From: Chaenocephalus aceratus
Lineage: Eukaryota; Chordata; Actinopteri; Perciformes; Channichthyidae
Assembly: GCA_023974075.1 (NCBI GenBank)
Contig: JAMFTG010000111.1
Coordinates: 124,001 to 188,000 of the forward strand
Direction: 5' to 3'
DNA: 64,000 nt
The number at the start of each line of letters is the position of its first letter. Within the stretch, counting starts at the first letter, position 1. Under the pieces are notes generated by a model, which was given only the letters and a program-made list of their open reading frames with translations, ran no database searches and had not been told where the DNA came from. Made by a program: the position numbers and the translations under genes. Positions 48,440 to 59,552 of this stretch are shown here, piece after piece.

Positions 48440-50212
48440 AACTCTCTGTCGTCGTTTCCTTCCTTTGTTTTCTATCCAAGCCACTTAGACGCCTTTTACA
48501 GACATTTCTAACGCGTTTCCTTTCATCAGATTTGTTTTACTCACAGTTGAAATGACTTGCTTGGACTCTGGTGTTGTGTTGATACTGTGTTTTGTGTTTA
48601 GTCAAAATAAAATAATTTAACTTTTAATCTTAACAGTCATTTAACGGTTAAAAACTGTGCCAAGATGGCGTCTTTTCGACCGGTTACCCCATCTCCGTCT
48701 CTTTGGAGGCTGGTGCCGTGGGAATTGTAGTCCTTCACACTGTGTTGACTACAGACGGCACGATAAGGTGGCCTTTTATTATTAAAAAACAAAATACCGG
48801 CTCTAAGAATCTCTTTCTAGCGTCCAACATTATGACTTAAAGCTCATGAACCCACGAAAACGTCCCAACTCTTGAATTAATCGACCATCAGAAGAACACA
48901 CCAGGTCTGAGTTGCGAGGTGAACGTCTAGATACATTAAATGATATGCACCAGAAGTTGCAGCCAGAGAGTATCATCTCATCAGAGACACATTTAACACT
49001 TAAATCATTTCTCTAAAAGGTTCAGATCCTGGACATAAGTGTCTTTGACTGAAATGTGAAAGAGTGTCCTCCCAAATAATGATATGACATGAAACGAGAT
49101 GATGCAAGACGTGTAAAACCTTCACTGTCTTTATCCTAAAAATACGTGTTTTTGCCAAGTCACCCGCTTTGAGCAGTAAGCATTCACTGGATTGTATTTA
49201 TTGTTTCAGCTGAATGGTATGTAAGCATTATCCTTTTTTTCCGACAGACGCTTCATGACAGGTCGAGTGTGGGCGGGGGCTTATCTCTCTGTGTAATGCT
49301 TACAGACATTGGCATGATGTTCAACAGGCAAAGGAAATGTGGCAGCCCGAACAATGTTGCAGAGGCATAAAAGCTCTCCCTGAATATAAATGGGAAAGCC
49401 GGCACGAAAGAACGATCATCTGTCCCTGCCAAGTTTGCATAGTCTCAGCAAGTTTCCTTCCGAAAAATAAGCTGCCGTCGTTCCTTTGACTGCTAATGCG
49501 GAGAAAAGAAACACGTCGCTGCTGAGGGGTTTAGTTTGGGGTATGTATCAAACCAGAGGGTGGCCATTTGCATTGGTGATCCATGGCTTTCTCCAACCCG
49601 TCACGGTGGAAATAATCTAGTTCCCCGTGAGCTGAGAACAAGGTGGACTGATTTTATTCACTTTGGGTTGATTTTGAAGGGATTTGGATTGCTTATTAAT
49701 TGGAAAATAAATTGTCCACAGTAGAGGTAATCATTTAGATCTGTTATGCTCTCTATATCCAATGGTCACAACACTACCATTGGTTCACATGAAGCCACTT
49801 TCTTAAATCTGCCATTCCTGATCCTGAAAATGTCGGAAATGCATTCAGCATCCTCAATAAGCCCTAAAACCACTGCACACTTGTCCAATTCGGGCAAGCC
49901 ATTTATTAACTATTGTCTGCATGGACTACAATGCTAATGTACGCAGATGAGGCTTATCTGCAACATAGTGAATGTAAATAGCATCTGGCATTTTCTATGA
50001 GCTGGGGACCCGTTCTTTGCATTTCTAACATACCACTTTGCGGTGCTCAACATTTCTGGGTTCACTAGAGGACTCTGGCAGAAAGACTGAAAGGGCCAGA
50101 GAGCAGCAGAGAGAGCTTCTAGTTAACGACGAGCCTCCGTGTCGTTAACTAGCGCCGCTCGGCTGTGATTCTCAAATCTGAGCCAGGAACAGGAGAGGAA
50201 GCCTTGGCAGTG
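48440..50212. other. No gene seen
   Basis: About 1.8 kb of intron-like sequence, the longest stretch in the right half free of recognised repeats. No spliced exon was found on either strand. Confidence 0.5.
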
Positions 50213-50220
50213 ACGAGGAG

Positions 50221-53200
50221 CAGAGATGGCAGGCAGTACACACATCCTGTACTCAAGTAGAAGTACAGATACTCGTGTTTAAAAATACTCTGGTAAAAGT
50301 AGAAGTACTGACTAAACTTCTTTACTCAAGTCAAAGTAAAGAGGCTTTGAAGTGTACTTCAGTAAAAAGTACCCATAGCTAGCAGCTTGTTTTAAAGAGT
50401 ACCTGACCTCCCTTTATATTAATAGAACAATAATGTCATTGTTAGCTAATGAATGTTTCCATGCTTGACCAACGGCAACATGACAACGTTTCCATTGGTC
50501 CCTCTTCTTTAGAGAAGACCAGAGAAGTGATGGATACACGGATCGTGTTCCAACCAATAGGCACGCAGTGACTCTAAAGGAATAATGATCACGCACCAAC
50601 ACACATTCAGACTAAAGGAAACCAGCTGTTTGGGAAATGAGAGAAGTAGAAGTACAGGTATTTGAGTTCAACATGTAAGAAGTAGAAAGTACAGGGTATT
50701 TGAGTTCAACATGAGAGAAGTAGAAAGTACAGGATTTGAGTTCAACACGAGAGAAGTAGAAAGTACAGGTATTGGGTTCAACATGTAAGAAGTAGAAAGT
50801 ACAGGTATTTGAGTTCAACATGAGAGAAGTAGAAAAGTACAGGTATTTGTGTTCAACATGTAAGAATAGAAAGTACAGGTAGTTTGAGTTCACCAGTAAG
50901 AAGTAGAACGTACAGTATTTGAGTTAACATGTAAGAAGTAGAAAGTTCAGGTATTTGTGTTCAACATGTAAGAAGTAGAAAGTTCAGGTATTTGAGTTCA
51001 ACATGTAGAGAAGTAGAAAGTACAGGTATTGGGTCAACATGTAAGGAAGTAGAAAGTACAGGTATTTGAGTTTCAACATGTAAGAAGTAGAAAGTACAGG
51101 TATTTGGGTTCAACATGTAAGAAGTAGAAAAGTACAGGTATTGAGTTCAACATGAGGAGAAGTAGAAAGTACAGGTACTTGTGTTCAACATGTAGAAGTA
51201 GAAAGTACAGGTATTTGAGTTCAACATGTAAGAAGTAGAAAGTTCAGGTATTGTGGTTCAACATGTAAGACAGTAGAAAGTACAGGTATTTGTGTTCAAC
51301 ATTGTAAGAAGTAGAAAGTACAGGTATTTGAGTTCAACATGTAAGAAGTAGAAAGTTCAGGTACTTTGTGTTCAACATGTAAGAAGTAGAAAGTTCAGGT
51401 ATTTGTGTTCAAACATGTGAGGAAGTAGAAAGTACAGGTATTGTGTTCAACATGTAAGAAGTAGAAAGTACAGTATTTGTGTTAAACATGTGAGAAGTAG
51501 AAAGTACAGGTATTTGTGTTCAACATGTAAGAAGTAGAAAGTACAGGTATTTGAGTTCAACATGAGAGAAGTAGAAAGTACAGGTATTTGGGTTCAACAT
51601 GTGAGAAGTAGAAAGTACAGGTATTTGAGTTCAACATGTGAGAAGATGAAAGTACAGGTATTTGAGTTCAACATGTGAGAAGTAGAAAGTACAGGTATTT
51701 GGGTTCAACATGTAAGAAGTAGAAAGTACAGGTATTTGTGTTAAACATGTGAGAAGTAGAAAGTACAGGTATTTGTGTTCAACATGTAAGAAGTAGAAAG
51801 TACAGGTATTTGAGTTCAACATGAGAGAAGTAGAAAGTACAGGTATTTGGGTTCAACATGTGAGAAGTAGAAAGTACAGGTATTTGAGTTCAACATGTGA
51901 GAAGATGAAAGTACAGGTATTTGAGTTCAACATGTGAGAAGTAGAAAGTACAGGTATTTGGGTTCAAAGTGTAAGAAGTAGAAAGTACAGGTATTTGAGT
52001 TCAACATGTAAGAAGTAGAAAGTACAGGTATTTGAGTTCAACATGTAAGAAGTAGAAAGTACAGGTATTTGGGTTCAACATGTAAGAAGTAGAAAGTACA
52101 GGTATTTGGGTTCAACATGTGAGAAGTAGAAAGTATAGGTATTTGAGTTCAACATGTGAGAAGTAGAAAGAACAGGTATTTGGGTTCAACATGTAAGAAG
52201 TAGAAAGTACAGGTATTTGGGTTCAACATGTAAGAAGTAGAAAGTACAGGTATTTGGGTCAAAGTGTAAGAAGTAGAAAGTACAGGTATTTGAGTTCAAC
52301 ATGTAAGAAGTAGAAAGTACAGGTATTTGAGTTCAACATGAGAGAAGTAGAAAGTACAGGTATTTGAGTTCAACATGTAAGAAGTAGAAAGTACAGGTAT
52401 TTGGGTTCAACATGTAAGAAGTAGAAAGTACAGGTATTTGAGTTCAACATGTAAGAAGTAGAAAGTACAGGTATTTGAGTTCAACATGAGAGAAGTAGAA
52501 AGTACAGGTATTTGAGTTGAACATGTAAGAAGTAGAAAGTACAGGTATTTGGGTTCAACATGAGAGAAGTAGAAAGTACAGGTATTTGTGTTCAACATGT
52601 AAGAAGTAGAAAGTACAGGTATTTGTGTTCAACATGTAAGAAGTAGAAAGTACAGGTATTTGTGTTCAACATGTAAGAAGTAGAAAGTACAGGTATTTGA
52701 GTTCAACATATAAGAAGTAGAAAGTACAGGTATTTGAGTTCAACATGTAAGAAGTAGAAAGTACAGGTATTTGGTTCAACATGTAAGAAGTAGAAAGTAC
52801 AGGTATTTGAGTTCAACATGTAAGAAGTAGAAAGTACAGGTATTTGGGTTCAACATGTAAGAAGTAGAAAGTACAGGTATTTGAGTTCAACATGTAAGAA
52901 GTAGAAAGTACAGGTATTTGTGTTCAACATGTAAGAAGTAGAAAGTACAGGTATTTGAGTTCAACATGTAAGAAGTATAAAGTACAGGTATTTGGGTTCA
53001 ACATGTAAGAAGTAGAAAGTACAGGTATTTGAGTTCAACATGTAAGAAGTATAAAGTACAGGTATTTGGGTTCAACATGTAAGAAGTAGAAAGTACAGGT
53101 ATTTGAGTTCAACATGTAAGAAGTAAAAGTACAGGTATTTGTGTTCAACATGTAAGAAGTAGAAAGTACAGGTATTTGAGTTCAACATGTAAGAAGTAGA

Positions 53201-53663
53201 AAGTACAGGTATTTGGTTCAACATGTAAGAAGTAGAAAGTACAGGTATTTGTGTTCAACATGTAAGAAGTAGAAAGTACAGGTATTTGAGTTCAACATGT
53301 AAGAAGTAGAAAGTACAGGTATTTGGGTTCAACATGTAAGAAGTAGAAAGTACAGGTATTTGAGTTCAACATGTAAGAAGTAGAAAGTACAGGTATTTGT
53401 GTTCAACATGTAAGAAGTAGAAAGTACAGGTATTTGAGTTCAACATGTAAGAAGTAGAAAGTACAGGTATTTGGGTTCAACATGTAAGAAGTATAAAGTA
53501 CAGGTATTTGTGTTCAACATGTAAGAAGTAGAAAGTACAGGTATTTGTGTTCAACATGTAAGAAGTCAAAGTAAAAAGTCGTAGTGGAGTAAAGTACTGA
53601 TACCAGAAACATTTATTTAAGTACAGGAACAGCGTATTTGTACTCCACTACTTCCCTTCTCTG
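50221..53663 (-). mobile_element. hAT element with a very long 37-bp array, perfect 8-bp target duplication
   Basis: The plus strand starts cagagatggc and ends ttcccttctctg; the exact duplication acgaggag flanks it (50213-50220, 53664-53671). Same family as 27081-28172, inverted. 50230-50640 matches the right third of that copy. The array of about 79 units (50640-53566) makes up 85% of its length. Confidence 0.95.
50640..53566 (-). repeat. 37-bp minisatellite, about 79 units
   Basis: Units from about 50640 to 51500 have many one-base insertions and deletions; from about 52000 on they are nearly uniform. A block with a gaagatgaaag variant recurs at 51643 and 51901 (258 bp, 7 units), showing multi-unit duplication. 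Confidence 0.95.
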
Positions 53664-53671
53664 ACGAGGAG

Positions 53672-54184
53672 GATCGATCGCTGCAAGAATCCCAGCAAAC
53701 TCCCAGAAGTAGAAACTTCAGAAACACTTTCTGAACGCGTGCCCTGCATGCACACACGCACTAATGAGGAGAGCGGTCGGTACCAGAGCCAAACTCCCTC
53801 CCTGTATCCCCTCTGTCTTCCTGTGCTCTCTGTTTCCAAGGATACTGCAGCACTTTGTAATTCTGAAGGGACACTTCATGAGCAATTGAGGGAAAGAAAG
53901 CGTAACGGAGCAGAAAGGAATGATATACGGTATAATTACACGTGAGAGATTAAGACAGTGGCTAATACATCAGTGGGGCGCAGGTCAGGAATCTGTGAAT
54001 GCACGTTCATACAGACGCCATTTAACATGATGTAATGATGTTATTAGGTAACGTCCACGTGCGCCACTTGCCGCGTGTCACCAGCGATGCATGTTCTGTA
54101 CGCGAGAAATCACTCGTTAATGCATGTGAAGCCCTGTGATGTTTACAGTCGTGACACATGCAGAGGCAAGAGAAGCTTCCTTAC
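53672..54184. other. No gene; 3' flank of the neuregulin stalk exon
   Basis: Intron-like sequence up to the donor of the 24-nt exon. Confidence 0.5.
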
Positions 54185-54208
54185 CCATAAACTCGATGCC
54201 CAGGTGAT
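54185..54208 (-). CDS. nrg3: Neuregulin (NRG3-like) exon: 24-nt stalk exon HLGIEFM
   Basis: A 24-nt exon on the minus strand, flanked by acceptor caacag and donor gtaagg. It reads (x)AT-HLGIEFM-G, where the last G joins AG of the transmembrane exon to give Glu. HLGIEFM is a hallmark of the neuregulin segment between the EGF domain and the membrane, and HLGIEFM-ESKEVY matches the NRG3 arrangement HLGIEFM-ESEEVY. If the preceding exon ends in G the first codon is Asp, as in NRG3. The exon is too short for gene finders that rely on coding statistics, so it is easy to miss. Family recognition, splice sites and phase all agree. The EGF exon that should precede it is not seen in the remaining 10 kb and probably lies beyond the window. 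Confidence 0.85.
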
Positions 54209-54227
54209 CTGTTGTGCCAGGCAGCAG

Positions 54228-54290
54228 CAGGAGGGAGGAGAGAGGGAGAGAGGGAGAGAGGAGGAGAGAGGGAGAGAGGGAGGAAATAGA
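54228..54290. repeat. GA-rich repeat just upstream of the stalk exon
   Basis: gagggagagagggagagagg-type purine repeat on the plus strand. On the coding (minus) strand it is a CT-rich tract ending about 20 nt before the acceptor, so it doubles as the polypyrimidine region. Confidence 0.9.
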
Positions 54291-54433
54291 GTTACTATCA
54301 AGACATGTGTACGTTAGCATTGTGTCACAGCGTACAGAAGGATCATCGCTGACTTCCTGTTCTTTCATGTACGCTGCTGCGTCGGTATTTTACCCGGTGT
54401 CACATGGAGTCAGGAGGCGCATGGTAGTGATGA

Positions 54434-54533
54434 CACGCACGCACGCACGCACGCACGGTTGCTTGCTACTGCATTTTTAAAGTACCTCGATATTAATATT
54501 GCATTCCCTAACACTTTCAATGGACAGTTTGGA

Positions 54534-54575
<42 letters not shown>
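54434..54575. repeat. (CACG)n and (TG)n microsatellites
   Basis: Six CACG units at 54434-54458 and about 18 TG units at 54539-54575. Confidence 0.95.
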
Positions 54576-54578
<3 letters not shown>

Positions 54579-54600
54579 AGAGAAACTCCCACACAGGGAT

Positions 54601-54695
54601 TTTAGCCTTTACAGACCATTAACATGCACTAAAACCTAATCACACACAACAGGGAAGGGCGAACCCTAAAAAAGCAGAATACGGTCTCTTTAAAG
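54601..54695 (-). mobile_element. TTAA MITE (family 1), left end only
   Basis: Matches 45900-45992 (ttttagcctttacagaccat, catgcactaaaacct) and ends tctctttaaa. The rest of the element is missing. Confidence 0.65.
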
Positions 54696-54837
54696 CTCAA
54701 GTTTCTCCTCACGCTGATAAAGTCTCTGACTAAAGATTGGGTGTGTCCTGTTTGTCTGAACAGCGTTATGTGAGAGCTTTCAGTGTGTCCATCATGTCGG
54801 GTAAACAAGAGGTCAGAGGTCACATATTGACACTTAT

Positions 54838-55710
54838 CAAGCTCCACATTTGTGGAATCAGCTTCCAGTTTGTGTTCGGGCGGCAGACACCCTATCCGTT
54901 TTTAAGAGTGCGCTTAAGACCTTCCTTTTTGATAAAGCTTATAGTTAGGGCTGATTAGATTCAGCCCCTAGTTTTGCTGATAAGGCTTAGTTTGTCGGGG
55001 GACATCTTACTTCTTCCTTCTCTCTGTCTGTACCCGTGTACTCTCATGTTCCATTAACCCAGCTTCCCCACATCTCTTTCTTTTTGGTGTCTCTTTACGC
55101 CGGGATCCGGAGTCATGGATGATCCTGCGGTCCTGTCCTGGATCACGAGCCCTGGATCTTGAGTCGTGGCTGTGGTCCTGGATCATCGGTCCTGGATGGA
55201 TATCCTCGTGGATTCATCTTCTTATTATACACACATGCATTTCCAAACATCTGGACTACCTATGTTGCAAATGTATTATCTTTGTATTTCCACACGGCAT
55301 CTATTGCAGTCTGTCCGTCCTGGGAGAGGGATCCCTCCTCTGCTGCTCTCCCTGAGGTTTCTCCCATTTTCCCTTTAACTGTGGGTTTTCTCCGGAAGTG
55401 TTTCCTTGTACGATGTGAGAGTCTAAGGACAGAGGGTCTAAGGATAGAGGGTCTGAGGACAGAGGGTCTAAGGACAGAGGGTCTTAGGACAGAGGGTCTA
55501 AGGACAGAAGGTCTAAGGACAGAGGGTCTTAGGACAGGGTCTAAGGACAGAGGGCTTAGGACAGGGGTCTAAGGACAGAGGGTGTCGTATTGTCATACTG
55601 ATATTCTGTACACACTGTGAAGTCCACTGAGAAATGTAACATTTGTGATATTGGGCTATAAATAAACATTGATTGACTGATTGACTGATTGATTGATTGA
55701 TTGATTGATT
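54838..55710 (+). mobile_element. L2 (Maui-type) LINE 3' end
   Basis: A reverse-transcriptase C-terminus (54850-54948) is followed by a 3' untranslated region with ctgaggtttctcccattttc, gatattgggctataaataaa and a (TTGA)n tail, the typical fish L2 end. A 15-bp tandem repeat (ctaaggacagagggt, about 10 units) occupies 55426-55580. A hAT MITE sits inside the tail. Confidence 0.85.
54850..54948 (+). pseudogene. L2 LINE ORF2 C-terminus
   Basis: Reads LWNQLPVCVRAADTLSVFKS, then ALKTFLFDKAYS and a stop. The LWN.LP...R.A.(S/T)L..FKS.LKT.LF pattern is the end of the L2 reverse-transcriptase protein. Only 32 residues remain, so this copy was truncated at its 5' end when it inserted. Confidence 0.85.
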
Positions 55711-56474
55711 CAGGGGTTCCCAACCTTTTTTCCCAAGAGCCCCCCCAAATGACTCCTGTTGGAAGTTGCGCAACAGCGGTAATTAAAGTTTCAAAGTCTC
55801 AAAATGCTACAACTACTGTCACAAACTGGATGAAGGTGAAGTATTTTGTTAAAGGAGGATGAAAGCGTAATCAAGGAGCACTATGGAGTGACTTTGATGG
55901 TTATTGGACTCAGGATTAATTCATCTGGATTCCCGCTGTATGAAGAAATGAAAGGACGGCGGAAGTGGAAACAATTCACAAAGGGATTAAACTGTTTGAA
56001 ACACGCTCAAAGTAAGCCGGATTTTGCCGATGTGTTTGTGTGGATTCAAAAGTCGTAAGTAATCTACAAAATGGAGGAGACTGATCTGATCGGAGCAACT
56101 GACAAATAATCCAACTGAAACCGGCACGGACAATGAGTGTGTTTTAAACATGCTTATCCAGACAAGCCCGGTTTGGACACTTTACGGGCAGAAGAAACAT
56201 TTCTATTAAAGAAAGAATTATACATTTCTGTCTTTTTATGCCTTTAATATTACCTATAATTTGTATTAAAATTAATTAGTCAATTATTTTTTATTTTATT
56301 GTAATGTAGAGACGAGGCTTTTAGTGACAATCATGTATTGCTTTACAATTATATGTAAAAAAAAAAGTCTAAATATGATATTTGGCCTCAAATGATCTGC
56401 GGCCTGGCGCCCCCCCTGCGATCTTTGGCGCCCCCCCTGCGATCTTTGGCGCCCCCCCAGGTTGGGAACCACTG
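55711..56474. mobile_element. hAT MITE (CAGGGGTTCCCAACC type), in the L2 tail
   Basis: Ends caggggttcccaacctttt and aggttgggaaccactg are inverted repeats. gattgatt is on both sides, but it also is the LINE tail repeat, so the duplication cannot be measured. Near the right end ccccccctgcgatctttggcg is repeated. A 70-codon open frame lies at 55846-56058. Confidence 0.88.
55846..56058 (+). other. Unidentified open frame inside the hAT MITE
   Basis: Reads MLKEDESVIKEHYGVTLMVI and on to KPDFADVFVWIQKS. It runs up to tc/gtaagtaatc, a good splice donor at 56056, and is preceded by ttgttaaag, a weak acceptor. I do not recognise the protein. It could be a remnant of the parent transposon or a captured exon. 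Confidence 0.3.
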
Positions 56475-56490
56475 GATTGATTGATAATGC

Positions 56491-57300
56491 CAACATTACA
56501 AAAATGTTAGGTGCAGATTTCCAGCCAAGCATTTGATATCAAGGATCAGATTAGGTCTTCCTTTTGTGTTGCTGCTCTTCTAATCCAATATATTCTTCTA
56601 TCAATCCACAGCCTTTCTGGACTTTCTGAGAAGGTTAAAGTCAAACTGTCGGGAGTTGACCAATATTTGCTGAAACCTGAATGTAGAAGTTTTCTGAAAG
56701 CTTTCAGATGAGTGTTTATCTTGTTCCTCTGCTCCTGTCTGGCGTCACGGGCGTTTTTCAAGGCAGAAACGGAGAGAGGTCTCTGGGTCATTGGTAAGGA
56801 GAAAAATGATCCGCTTATATCCAGACTAACATTGCCCGATAAGATTGGGGGCAGATTGGATAGAGCTTTCCGTGTCACAAAGACCGGATCACCCACTCTG
56901 AGATGTCGGGCCACTCAGGAGATAAAGTCCCTGTCAGAAACTTGAGCACTTCCTCCAGAATATTCTCGAACAGTCACCGAGAGTTAGACACAGCGCCTGT
57001 AATCCAAACTGAAACCAAATATCTGTAATTAAAGGGTTTGTGTGTTTTCAGTGAAGCATGCTGACAAAAAAAATCCTCTCTTTCAGTACATGACCATTGC
57101 ATGTATGATATATGTGTAATGTGTATTTGTAAAGCGCTTTGAGCATCTGGAAAAGCGCTATAATAAATATAAGGAATTATTATTATTATTATTAACTGAC
57201 AGAATAAATCAAAGCAAACAGAAATATTGAAAAGATTAATAAATGAGCAAAAACAAATTATTATTATTATTAATATTATTTAGGTGGGTTGCTTTTATAA

Positions 57301-57343
<43 letters not shown>

Positions 57344-57943
57344 ATATTAATTATTATTATTATTATTGTGATTATTTTAATATTATAAATTATTATTATT
57401 TGTATATATTTGTTTGTATTCTTTGTTGTTGTTGTTGTATTGATTTAATTCGTTTTTTCTCTAATTAAAAAACAACAATTATAATCCATGGACATCAAAC
57501 AAGCTATTTCTCGAAACATTATCCAAATGTTAAAGTGCTGCTCTCAAATTGAAGCGGTTTCTTTACCTCTTAATTGAGCGGCCATCCTAAATCTCGATTT
57601 TCCGTATAATACTTATTAACGGCACAAATACATGTATATTTGTATCCCTGGGATCCCTCTGACCTCCACAGAGTGATCTATCCTCTGGAAGTCTGCAGCG
57701 TGAGCCCTCTGGGTGGAGCTATAAGTGCTGCCACGGCCAGGGTTAGAAACTCAATTTCCCATGGAGCTCAATGAGTGGAGTCGAGCACTAAAGCTGCCGA
57801 GGTTAGGGATTTCATTCTGTGTGTATCTCCTCTGTGGGTTTCACATCTATCACTGCAGCTGTCAGGATATGAGCTCCAGCTCCACCGGGGCCTCCACACT
57901 GAAGATGTATGTACTGCGGCTCCTGGAAACCACTTTAGATTCA
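56491..57943. other. No confident gene; repeat tail at 57110-57190 and (TTA)n
   Basis: 57110-57190 (gtaaagcgctttgagcatct) is a dispersed-repeat tail with (TTA)n. More (TTA)n at 57292-57370. Open frames at 56546-56914 (minus) and 57725-58129 (plus) have no domains that I know. Confidence 0.45.
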
Positions 57944-58487
57944 AGGGCCCACCAAGAGTCGTATGTTAAAAGTGCTCCGTGGAAACTGACGGCCTTTGAA
58001 TCATTAGGCTGGCTGGAGATACCGCTGGAGATCACACCTGCAGCCGAAACAGCCGGGAAACCGTCACAAAAGCTTTTTGTTTGCTGTGTTTCTGACTCAA
58101 AGCAGATTATGGTAAAAGTGTTGAAGTGAGAGAAAGACTTTAGTTGTTTCCTTTGAAAACCTGGCCTCAATTTACATGTATTCCAAAAATATAACTCCTT
58201 AACATATATTTTTAGGGCCCACCGAGAGTCGTATGTTAAAAAATGCTATGTGGAAACTGACGGTCTTCGAATCTTTAGGTTTGCTGAGAGATACCGCTGG
58301 AGGTCACGCATCTGAAGCCGAAACAGCCGGGACGCTTCCCACGATCGGGGAAGAAGTAGGTGTTTGTTCGCTGTATTTCTGACTTAAAACACATTAAAGT
58401 AAACATGTGGAAGTGAGAGAAAGACTTTAGTTGTTTCCTCTGATAACCTGGGCTCGATTCATATTTATTCCACGACTATAACTCCTT
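57944..58487 (+). repeat. Direct tandem duplication of about 270 bp
   Basis: 57944-58213 and 58214-58487 both start agggcccacc-agagtcgtat and share gaaagactttagttgtttcc and ataactcctta near the end, with many substitutions (roughly 80% alike). Old duplication. Confidence 0.85.
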
Positions 58488-58564
58488 AGAATGAGGCTAA
58501 CATAATTCATTAAGAACATTTCGGAAACAGTGCTTTTTTCCCCGCCTCTGTATTCTATCATCTT

Positions 58565-59241
58565 CAACTGTTGGTGAAATTCTAGACGTTAAGAAGTTAT
58601 CAAACCTGGTGAATCTGGTTCAATCCTGATATACAATTATGTTATTGCAAATGTTGTTATCTCAAAAAAGTAAAAGTCTGTACAGCTCGTTAAAATGTCC
58701 TTGAATTGATGAGTCCGTCTCATTCGCATCTTCTTGTCAAATAAACCACACCATAATATTCACATGGAGAAACTAAGCAAACCAATGTGGCATTTCATAT
58801 GAAGGTATCCTCCCCACTGTGTGTGTGTGTGTGTGTGTACGTGTGTGTGTGTATGTGTGTGTGTGTGCGTGTTGTGTGTGTGTGTGGCCTAGCATTACTA
58901 TACTTGTGGGGACCTACATCTGTTTACATAGTCACGTGTGGGGACTCGCCTCCCTTATGGGGACAAATTGGAGGTCCCCATAAGGGAGATCATTAATGTT
59001 AGGGTGAAGACTTGGTTAGGGTTAGGTTAGGGTTAGGCATGTGTTGGTTATGGTTAAGGTTAGGATAAGTCTCCAGGAAATGCATGTACGTCAATGTAAT
59101 GTCCCCTGAAGTGATGTATACATGGTGTGTGTGTGTGTGTGTGTGTGTGTTGGAGGCAGGTGTGTGTGGCAGGGAGTCTGTATCGTGTCGCCATACTTCC
59201 CATCCCTGTGGATCCACACATGGGGATGAAGCTTGGCTGGA

Positions 59242-59301
<60 letters not shown>

Positions 59302-59552
59302 TTCCTGCCTACTTCCACCTCTGGAGAGAGCCTCCCAGTGACAGATAGATTAGCTGACCTCTGTTGCAATTACATAATCCAATATTAAACGTGTTGCTTT
59401 TTGTGTGTGTACTTCTTTTTCTTCTATGTTTTGTTACATATGTATCTTTGTATCGTATCACTTCTGACTGCTGGTGACATTCTACATATTTCCAGGTTAT
59501 CAAACCTAGTAAATCTAGTTCGATCCTGATATACAATTAAGTTATTTCAAAT
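58565..59552. repeat. TG-rich block between two copies of a short repeat
   Basis: tgttggtgaaattcta...ctgatatacaattatgttat (58569-58645) recurs at 59470-59548. Between them are (TG)n runs at 58817-58890, 59125-59151 and 59243-59300, a ggggacctacatctgtttac MITE-like part, and ggttagggttagg telomere-like units (59012-59037). Confidence 0.8.

Noticed and set aside
50640..53566. CRISPR array, because of regular short repeats.
   Set aside because: Units are contiguous without unique spacers, the host is a vertebrate, and the array is inside a hAT element.
56546..56914. A 122-codon minus-strand gene.
   Set aside because: No recognisable domain, no supporting splice sites, and no neighbouring exons.
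57725..58129. A 134-codon plus-strand gene.
   Set aside because: The second half is part of a tandem duplication whose other copy lost the frame; no known motif.
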